From Oscarella lobularis (Eukaryota; Porifera; Homoscleromorpha; Homosclerophorida; Oscarellidae): 64,000 nucleotides of DNA. Of the stretch, positions 56,231 to 64,000 are shown in pieces. The translations under genes were made by a program, and so were the position numbers. Within the stretch, counting starts at the first letter, position 1. Every line of letters starts with the position of its first letter. The notes beneath the pieces are model-generated. The model saw nothing but the letters and a program-made list of their open reading frames with translations, did no database searches and was not told where the DNA came from. The stretch lies in assembly GCF_947507565.1 (NCBI RefSeq), contig NC_089185.1, positions 1,674,001 through 1,738,000 of the forward strand, read 5' to 3'.

Positions 56231-58099
56231 CCGAAGAGCCTCGTCGGCGCTCGGCGACGTCGGATCTCGTTCTTTTTCTTGGCCTCGAAACATTCTGATT
56301 CGGGACGTTGTATGATACAACGTGCGTAATGCAAAGGGTACTGTCGGGATATAACGACTCGTTATATGAGACACAGAAAAGGTCTTACGCCAAGCTTTCT
56401 GTTATTCGTAGGGCTTGTCTGGTAAGAAAATAGCTTACGAAAAATGCGCTATACATGCATGCACACCGTAGTTACTTGGCTGTTGACTTCATGAATATTC
56501 ATTAAACGAGTTTACACTTTCTTTCGGCATCACATAGCAGATCATTGATATGACCCAAGAAAAGGCGTCAGTTTCTTGTTCACTTTTCTTTTCTAATGTT
56601 TTAAATCAATTTACCCTCGGCAGTGGATGCAGCACCGCGGTGAAATCATGAGTTATTCATGGCAAATTAATTAATTTCAAATTTGGTTTTCATCATTTTA
56701 GCGCTTCAAGTTATTGACGAAATAACTCGTATGTTTTTATTGCGGGAGTGCAGTTTCCCACGCGAAAACGGCGGTCTTTAGCGTGTCAAAAGTGAAGGAA
56801 CAGCTGAGCTGTCACGTGCTGTTCTGCTGCAGCACCCGTAATGTTACGAAAGGGATATGACGTTGCCCGATCGCCGTTTCTTCGGCGATTCCACCGATCG
56901 CTATCGATGCAACGACGACAGGCCAACCAGGGAAAACAAGATGAAGGGCCTCGTGGTTTTGCGTTTGACGTCACATAGCCCACGTACCCGTATTTCTGCA
57001 GGGCAAACGCGGCCGAGTAATCACCTTTTTTACGTGCGTACAGAACGTCGCCATCAATAATTGAAACCTTTTCTTGGTAACATGTTTTCATATCGCTACA
57101 ATTTGCCTGCGGAAATACGGGTTTAGACATAAATACATCAGTTTGTGACGTAAGCGCAAGTGCTCTAATTAATATTGTGTAAACGTCCCGTATACACACG
57201 ACATTGCGATGCTTGTACTAAGTTTTTATCTTAATTGATAGATAACTCTCCGGCAAAAAGTACCGATAAGGGGATCAAAATGGGTAAGATGAATAATATA
57301 AACATTATTGAACTTATGACTTTGATGTTCAGACGAGTGTTGCTTACGTTCAAGCCATGAAGGTACTATAGTTTGCACTGCTAGAAATTGTTTCAAAAAC
57401 AGTGCGGCACTCAACAGCGCGTAAGTGACTCTTCTCCCCTCCCTCCCCTAATTTCCCTTCGGCCCGCGAGATCCCCCATGCACCGCATATCATCATGCCT
57501 GCAGAGGTTGTATGCGAAACGCCCGTGCACGTAGCGCAGTTAACCGAACTAGCACACAAGCGCGCGAGCGCCGCAGCCTCGAGGTCTTCGTCGCGTAACC
57601 CCACCCACCATAGGACGCCACGTGAGCGGCCCACCAGGTCACGCGCGTAGGGCCTGGCACCCAACATATTTGCGCCTGACCCAATAACCAACTGAGACGT
57701 ACAGCGAGACTGAGTGGTTCAGCAACAACGCTGTACTATAGTGCCAAACTTCTTCGTTCCGTTACTCATTGATCTATCTTGCTATAACAACCTTTACTCC
57801 TCTAAACCTTTCCTCACTCTCTTACACAAGCGTGCCGCTTATTTCTTTAACTTCGATTTCTAACTAAATTCTCTGAGTAGGCCTTTATCGAAGTGTCCGT
57901 TTGACCGAATTTATGTTCGTGTTCAGCGACGCAATGAGTATTGGAAAGAGCGGCGCAACGAAAGAATTTCCTTTTGGAATTTCTATCGACGTGCCACGTT
58001 GAGCTGTCGTTGACTCTTCAACGATCACTCTGGCGTACAAGCGCCAGCTTGAATCTTTCGGTATTGGAGGATGTATCATTACGTTAACTCCTGAGGTAA

Positions 58100-59040
58100 A
58101 GTTTATTTTGTTCTTATGGCACATCAAAAAATACTTCTTTCAGATGAGTTTTCAAAAGCCTGTATTAGTCAGCATAGACCACCACATAATTCATCCGTTC
58201 CTCGAGCTTCTTTACAACAAGGGAAAGATGACAACTACTGGATCATTACGCCGTCGCAAGTTCCGAAGTCTGTTGTTCCGTTCGATGCTATAACAGACGA
58301 GCCAGGCTTGCTCAAAATTGCGATGGACTCTTTCTGCAGTCTATGCTTATACAGTCGCAGCCAGCTTTTGCCGTACAGGTAATCTAGTCGAATATCTATA
58401 TGTTCTGTCTCAACGTTCTTTTTCAATGATTTCAAGGCTGTTTTGTCTTTTTTCATCCGCGTCGTTTTCACAACGTCTATATAACGGAATTTAGGGTGAC
58501 GTATCAGCACAAGAAGGCAGCAGATGCTGTTTTCAAATACGTATCCTTTTTTTTATGCAAAAGTGGTTGCAAAAATTGATTTGGTTCTGAAACCCGCTGA
58601 ATTGAAAATCGAATTAGTCACAAACGCAAGGTAACATAGAGCATTGTATTACATGTTTTCATTAGCTAAGTAAACTACCTATCTTTAGGATCACGTAAGA
58701 CCAGTCGTCTTTTGCATTTACGAAAGATCAGACCGACTTAGTCACAATTTTCAATAACCCATCTCCCGGCTTACAATTTCAGCTGAAGACGGTCATAACT
58801 GGCGACGGCAAAGAGATCACTCCGGAGATGAGAATTCTCCCCAAAGACCAAGAGGAATGTCGCATCCGTGCGCATTGGTGCGAAGAAGGTATAGTGTCTA
58901 CTAAGTCTAAATACCTAGCTCGCAGTACTCTCACGCCTTCAGCTCCGTACCACGCGTCTGCCATTGCAACGCAGACTCCCGATGCGTCACCACCACGATT
59001 GAGCGACGCTGAAGATATGGAAGGCGTTACATCTGCGTGA
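58100..59040 (+). CDS. Multi-exon gene candidate, unrecognised
   Basis: A series of plus-strand open stretches with splice-like borders: RWTLSAVYAYTVAASFCRT to a GTAATC donor at 58,379, an acceptor at 58,436 leading to CFVFFHPRRFHNVYITEFRV, then YAKVVAKIDLVLKPAELKIE to a GTAACA donor at 58,631, an acceptor at 58,688 and QTDLVTIFNNPSPGLQFQLK, EMRILPKDQEECRIRAHWCE and a Pro/Ser-rich end with a stop at 59,040. The introns are about 56-57 bp. One TAA after 58,690 and an earlier frame change are not explained. I recognise no family. The beta-strand-like hydrophobic spacing could suit an Ig-like or similar fold, but that is speculation. Confidence 0.4.
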
Positions 59041-59469
59041 GTCGGCGTGACTGGAGACCGCGTTCGTTATACTTTGCAAAGTGGCGCTTGTGTCGTAATA
59101 AAACGCATTATCAGTTACGGCAGAGATTACTAAATGGGATCCATTTTCTATTTAATCTCTGGGTACGGTGCAAATTAAATAGATAGGCATTCAATAGTCT
59201 TCTGAGAACAAAGCAGCGCGTTAGTCTACCACAACGCTGTCAGCAGGCCACACTATATACATGGGCATAGTGAGAGTCCTAAAATTTAGACTAAATCACG
59301 TACCTCATGACTGCGGCATCGACCTAAGATCACATCCAAATTTATATCCACTTCAGGAAACCCCGAAGAAACAGTCAACTTGCTGATCACTTCGACTGTA
59401 ATTTCCTCCTTGATGAGGACAGATTACAGATTACAGGACAGGACAGATTAGTGCCCCTCCACTAATCTA

Positions 59470-60020
59470 ATCTCAACACTCTTTGATGGGATTTTTATTT
59501 TTTCAGCGCCTTCTTCACCTCCATGACCTCTGTTATGCCGCTCCTGTAGATGTCGATGTACTCCCGCGCCTTTCTGAAGAACTTCCGGATTCAAGCGATG
59601 TCGACTACGTCCAAAGCCGGTCAAAAGCCTGTCTAACGTTGGCGAGCAAACCCCCATGGACACCTGAGTTACACGTTGCATTTTTCACCTACTTCGTACG
59701 TGGTGGAGTAGTTGCATCTCTGCTTAGTAATCCGCTTGGCTTCTGGCCACAGTTGTTCGATGGCGTTGCACTCGCAGTGGAATTTGGGAAGAAATTTGCA
59801 TAAGTGGCCAGCGTTCCGTGCCTTTTTTTGGACGACTGACAACTCGGCAGCGAAGTCCGGGTGCGTTGACAGCTCCTTCTCCATGTCCTTCTGTTTCGTA
59901 CCCTACTACCCTCTAGTGAGAAAAAAGTAATACTGCATATGTGTACTGTTGCCTGCAGACTAACCCGTACAGCGTCCGCTTTGCTGAAGGCAGGCTTTGA
60001 GTCCAATGTTCTCTACCCTA
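59470..60020 (-). pseudogene. Uncharacterised DDE family, C-terminal copy 1
   Basis: Minus strand: IGLKACLQQSGR, DMEKELSTHPDFAAELSVVQ, GHLCKFLPKFHCECNAIEQL, then KAREYIDIYRSG and KSHQRVLRLD before the end. Homologous to copy 2 to the same last residues. The 'FLPKFHCExNxIExxW' block carries the catalytic Glu in this family, which is widespread in fungi and invertebrates. Upstream catalytic blocks are missing. Confidence 0.8.
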
Positions 60021-60176
60021 GAATTTTTTATTAAAATCCTCCATTTCCGGAAAGAGCTTCTGATGAAATTTATACTTACCACAGGGCGCTACTCCACATG
60101 GGTTTTCTGTACTGCAATCTCCGAGAAGCAGTCAGATACGAGAACGAGACCGAAATAATAAGGATGTGGAGATATA

Positions 60177-60236
60177 TTGGCTGCCTCATTTGCTAGGAGG
60201 GCATAAATACAACTACACAAATGAGGCAGCCAATTT
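60177..60236. repeat. Perfect hairpin, 17-bp arms
   Basis: TTGGCTGCCTCATTTG (from 60,178) and CAAATGAGGCAGCCAA (60,218-60,233) are perfect inverted repeats around 24 bp. It sits between DDE copies 1 and 2, next to an unrecognised ORF (60,464-60,213, minus). Confidence 0.85.
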
Positions 60237-60524
60237 ATTGGCAAACGTTGAAGCTGACTGGACCCCTGCCAGTCTTCCACGACGTTCATACACATCCATT
60301 TCAGGACGGTCAATATGGCTGTTAAACCTGGCCGTCGAAAGCCTATTGACCAGCTCATTGAGCATTACAACCTGTAAGCTCTCGGACGCTGTTTGCAAAC
60401 TGTTGCAATTAACTCCTGTTATTAGGGTGATCAAAAATGCCGTTCGTGGCAGCGGTGCAAACATGACGAAGTCCCACCTGTCTTTCGTGTCTAAAGTGGC
60501 GAAAGAAATATTAATATTTAATAA

Positions 60525-62180
60525 TTCGGGTCCAACCTTAATACTCGTCGATGCGATTTGTATTTTTTGAGAGCTTCTTTCACTTCGCTGACATCGGTTA
60601 CTCCATTCCTATAAATTTCAACATATTCACGCGCTTTTCTATAAAACTTACGTATCCGATCGATTGGGACGTCGTTGAGTGCTGGATTGACGTAAGATGT
60701 AAGTGCTGTGATGGAGTAGTTGCATCATGGTCTTGTTACCCGTTTGGCCTCCGCCCAGAGCTGCTCGATGGGGTTGCATTCGCAGTGGAATTTTGGAAGA
60801 AATGTGGCGAAATGTCCGGCGTTCCGTGCAATCTTCTCGACTAATGATGGCTCCGTCGCAAAATCATCGTGACTTGATAATTCCTTCTCCATGTCCAGCC
60901 TGAGCATTCCCTCTCTGTATCGATTTCGTAGTTGTAGACACGCTTTCATTCCAATATTTTGTCCATTTGAATCTGTCATAGAGAAAAAACGGCCATCCCA
61001 CATAGTATCCCTCATAACTGGTGTATTTTCCCTCCCGGACCCACGTTCATGCGTTTTACGTTTAATGCGTCAGGACTTTGTATTGTGTGATTAGAACTTT
61101 GATCAAATATCCATAAAATATCATATCTACTACAAGGGTACTTAAAGCTAGCTATCTTAACGGCGTCACTAAACTGAGAAATAAATTTACTACTATTCCA
61201 ATACCCATCTCTATTCTCCCCATATCTAAGTATGACTCTAGCTGCCTGTTTAATGTTAGGGTGTGTGCGTCTAAATAATGTATACTCATCATCAGTAAGC
61301 CTAAGACAACCACAATACTCATCTATAAAATCAGATACCATTAACCCCGTTCCCCTATTCTTAGGCCTAATGCTAGTTTGATCTTCTAAAGCCCACATAA
61401 AAGTTTGATCATCATTACTCTGAAACGAACACTCATCATGAAATATAGTAACTAACTGCTTTTCTGCTAACACATTTCCTACATTATGTAGAAGACGCAG
61501 ACGACACATCTGAAGGTGGGGGTGGGGGCAAGTGAGATGATTCTAAACTACGTACATACTCTATATACTTATTACGATACAGCCTCACGTCTTCCCGTTC
61601 GTGACCGTTAATGTACGTCGACTTCTGCCCTGTCTGCCGAACTTGGAACCCAAGATGATGTAGCAACTTCCGGCTTGTCTCCGTTCCGATTGAGCAACGT
61701 AGAAAACCTAAAAAATAAAGAAATGAAAATTAAAATATCCTTATATCTGTTGAGATACCTTCGTCTCTCTCCTTCATTATTTCGGGCAGAAGAGAGTCGT
61801 TGACGAACTGCCGGAAGTCGTGGACTGTCATGTTGGGTTCTCCTCGTTGGTTGGAGTGTTCTCGAGCCCAATTTCTTGCTCGGAAACAGAAGTCGTCGTC
61901 ATGCGTGAGGCTGTCGCGCTGATATTTTCCACGGCCATATTTGTCGAAGTCGCCTCTATTTCGGGAGTATTGCTGTCTCCAGCGGCGAATTGTTCTCCCA
62001 GAACAAGACATGATGGATCCGACGACATTGGAAGCAGTTGTGGCGCTGGAACGAGGACGAAGCTTTTGGTAGAATTCGCTGACAAGTAGGCTGGTCTTTC
62101 TCATGTCTCTACAAAGAGAACGCGCCCACTCTCCCAAACTACCCCATACTTTGTCGACGGTGAATGGAACTTTAGCCACT

Positions 62181-62218
<38 letters not shown>

Positions 62219-62320
62219 TTCATTTCGTCGGACTCCTTCTTCGTCACCATCTTTTTCGTCTCCGTCTCTTTCGTCTTGGTCTTTTTCGTCTCCATCTTCA
62301 TCGGTCACCCAGCCGTCGTC
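60525..62320 (-). pseudogene. Uncharacterised DDE transposase family, near-complete copy 2
   Basis: Minus strand: poly-Asp acidic leader, RRWRQQYSRNRGDFDKYGRG, HSNQRGEPNMTVHDFRQFVN, a 51-bp intron (61,708-61,758), GFLRCSIGTETSRKLLHHLG, FQVRQTGQKSTYINGHERED and a one-base slip in a C-rich run at about 61,520. Then QLVTIFHDECSFQSNDDQTF (first Asp), GTGLMVSDFIDEYCGCLRL, GYWNSSKFISQFSDAVKI, ILWIFDQSSNHTIQSPDALN (second Asp) and FLPKFHCECNPIEQLWAEAK (Glu), ending KSHRRVLRLD. Catalytic residues are all readable. Only two or three single-base slips separate it from an open gene, so it died recently or some slips are sequence error. Confidence 0.85.
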
Positions 62321-62339
62321 GTCCGCGTCGTCCGGTTGA

Positions 62340-62950
62340 ACCGCGATGGCTTCGGGCTCAAAGTTGAATACAATGCGTGCCTCAGCACCTCGGCATCATT
62401 CGAATCTGGATTAGCGAATTCCGGAAAGAACTTCAGCGGGACGTCCGCTCTGAGGGCGATCGGAAGAGCAAGGGGCAGTATAACTGCCTCGAGTGCATCC
62501 GCACTGATTGATTTTGGTCGACCGCATCCAGAGATGTATGCAAATTGACATGAGCATGATTAATAGAATTTTTATAGCGAATACCTTGAGACGTTTAGCA
62601 GCACTGATGGTTTTTCCTCCTCTCGATTTTTTTGGGACGCTATGCAGACAATGCAGTCTACTTCCGTGTGATCTGGCCACTCGAGGGGCTTCTGCAGAGA
62701 GCGGAACGGCTTTCTCTCTTTTTCAGCCGCTTCCCAACGCCACGACGTTGCGGCAGTTGTGGCAGATAGCGCGATGGGCGTCGTCTCGAGAGACGTCGAC
62801 TCCAAAAGCACCCTGGAGTTGCGCTGCAAGCCCGGAACAGACGTGCTTTCTTGGCCTTCGAAGGAAGAAACGCTTCCGCAAATTCGACAGGTAGACTGGA
62901 GAGCAAGTTGGTGAAAATCGAGTGATGAAGCTGATGAAGCCATATTGCGC
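62340..62950 (-). pseudogene. Zinc-binding N-terminal module upstream of DDE copy 2
   Basis: Minus ATG at 62,943: STCRICGS, shifted FGVDVSRDDAHRAICHNCRN, back-shifted PLEWPDHTEVDCIVCIASQK and NREEEKPS. The spacing CxxC ... CxxC ... H..CxxC follows the N-terminal zinc module ('CRICG ... ICxxCR ... WxxHxxxxCxxC') seen in several invertebrate transposase-like proteins. A donor after NVSR (GTATTC) and a downstream exon (ALEAVILPLALPIALRADVP) lead towards the acidic leader of copy 2. Probably the same gene, but the join is not proven. Confidence 0.5.
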
Positions 62951-63344
62951 GCGCGCTTGTACGTCCGGGAAACGCATACGCGATAAACCGTCGCTAATTA
63001 GCTGAAAAAACGAAAAGCTTCTCCAAGAACCTACAAGGCTTTCTCTATCTTGCTACTCTGCGAAAAATTTAGTTGTCTGCCTGAAGCTGGTGCAGAAGAG
63101 GAGAAATCGATCGACGAAAAGATCGATGCCCACGGCTGAGTTAGGCGCTCTATCGCTAAAAAACTTTGCGAAACACTCAAAAAGTGTCCTGGGGCCCCGA
63201 TAATGTACTATGTGAAGTAATAAAACGCGATTTCTTTAGCGTTTCGGTGCGTTTTACTCACGCGCGGAAGATACCAAAATACGGGATAGTACAGTACTTA
63301 TACGGGACTGCATCTTTACTAAAGGGCTGCAGTAATACAACCGT

Positions 63345-63681
63345 GCAACTGACACTGCTGTGTGCCCACTTTGCTTAAGACATATCCGTCCCGCAAGTCC
63401 CGTATACTAACACCGTAAGGCTTACACTAGGCGATATTCAAAAATTTATTTCTTTTGAACGTCAATGCGATCGTGCCATAGAACAAAGCATTTGAGACGA
63501 TTTTTTAACAAGCGAGCCGAAGGGACCTCTCTGCAAATATGCGTCAACCTCTCCCTCGTTTGCCACGTTCAAAAGAAATAATTTTTGAATATCGCCTTGT
63601 GTAAACCTGACGGTGCTATTATACGGGACTTGCGGGACAGACACGACTCAAGCAAAGTGGCCACAGAGCAGTGTGAGTTGC
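63345..63681. mobile_element. 337-bp foldback element, about 118-bp arms
   Basis: Arms 63,345-63,462 and 63,565-63,681 are inverted copies (CGATATTCAAAAATTTATTT versus the reverse complement of AATAATTTTTGAATATCG; GTCCCGCAAGTCCCGTATA in both) with about ten differences. The 100-bp loop has no ORF. Upstream, 63,260-63,330 contains related ATACGGGACT words. Confidence 0.88.
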
Positions 63682-63714
63682 CAATCCCTCTCTTCTTTTA
63701 TCTATGATTTCATC

Positions 63715-64000
63715 CTTCTTAAAGCAGCGCGGCTTTGCACTCTAATGAACCAAAGCCAAGAGTAGTCGACATGTCTCTGATGCGTTCACGCACCCCAGTA
63801 GCGTTACTCTGTCTTTAGACTTTTTGAAATTTTTTGCCTTCGGTTCATTTTTGCGAACAAGAGACTTTGAAGGCATTAGCCTCCACCTGAGGCCTGTCTC
63901 ATCAGCGTTGATTATTTGGGGAGGAGAATAATGTTCTGCTGCAATTTTCTCAGCAAGGCTTTCTACAAACGGTTCTACAGGAAAAAATCTGCTGAGAGCG
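63715..64000 (-). pseudogene. jerky/Tigger (DDE_1) transposase fragment, partial at edge
   Basis: Minus strand from the window edge: AEKIAAEHYSPPQIINADET then GLRWRLMPSKSLVRKNEPKA, KNFKKSKDRVTLLGCVNASE, LLLALVH and a stop. NADETGL carries the first catalytic Asp, and KxSKDRVT...xNxxG is the following block of DDE_1 transposases. A stop replaces the IGKS block. Continues beyond base 64,000. Confidence 0.82.

Noticed and set aside
56786..57199. 137-codon minus ORF with overlapping plus ORF
   Set aside because: Both strands open, no motif, non-ATG context; neither can be preferred.
57350..57691. 113-codon minus ORF
   Set aside because: GC-rich stretch gives open frames on several phases; no domain or splice evidence.
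62103..62339. Ser-rich plus ORF
   Set aside because: Antisense of the poly-Asp leader of DDE copy 2.

Overview
The window reads as a repeat-rich piece of an invertebrate nuclear genome, most likely a sponge. Genes are split by very short GT-AG introns (36-67 bp), and almost every codable stretch belongs to a mobile-element family typical of early-branching animals. A nuclear copy of mitochondrial DNA (about 21,445-21,975, minus strand) carries the start of nad2, read with TGA as Trp, and trnM, trnG and trnL with conventional T-loops. Cnidarian mtDNA keeps only one or two tRNAs and bilaterian mt-tRNAs are usually more degenerate, so this points to a sponge (or placozoan). The species is not identifiable from what I can see.

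Host-like genes are few. They are the end of an acidic-protein gene (1-700, minus); a compact four-exon protein kinase with a non-RD catalytic loop (9,886-10,866, plus), the best host gene here; a small gene with a UBX-protein-like helix (29,344-30,002, minus); and a RecQ-like helicase copy (45,354-46,457, plus) with two in-frame stops, truncated by a retroelement. Several unrecognised exon candidates are listed with low confidence.

The rest is a graveyard of mobile elements. 2-6 kb: a DUF6589-type ORF, an integrase-core gene and a PIF/Harbinger. 8-9.7 kb: a LINE 3' end and a pogo-like N-terminus facing a HIRAN-like fragment. 11-17.4 kb: a Ty3/Gypsy PR-RT, a minisatellite, a foldback element, Tigger/pogo, a Mutator-like C-terminus and a gag start. 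19-28.9 kb: a P-element fragment, the NUMT, a Harbinger split by a 3.3-kb LTR element, and a Crypton/DUF3504 pseudogene. 31-45 kb: Mutator-like copies, MITEs, a LINE RT, a DDFH-motif mobile gene and a Tc1/IS630-like element. 45-50 kb: RecQ truncated by Penelope, itself split by a 1.79-kb TTA-flanked element. 55-56.2 kb: a pogo C-terminus with a convergent HIRAN-like gene and a terminal repeat. 59-62.9 kb: two head-to-tail copies of a widespread uncharacterised DDE family. 63.3-64 kb: a foldback element and a jerky/Tigger fragment.

The strongest new observations are two exact nesting events (the TTA insertion in Penelope restores the reading frame when removed; an LTR element splits a Harbinger) and the repeated pairing of a pogo-like transposase with a convergent HIRAN-like ORF, which may be a two-gene transposon. 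Long stretches (about 50.2-55.0 kb, 31.9-33.6 kb, 19.9-21.4 kb) hold no gene I can support. Coordinates of degraded elements are approximate. All assignments are by eye from motifs; no database search was run.
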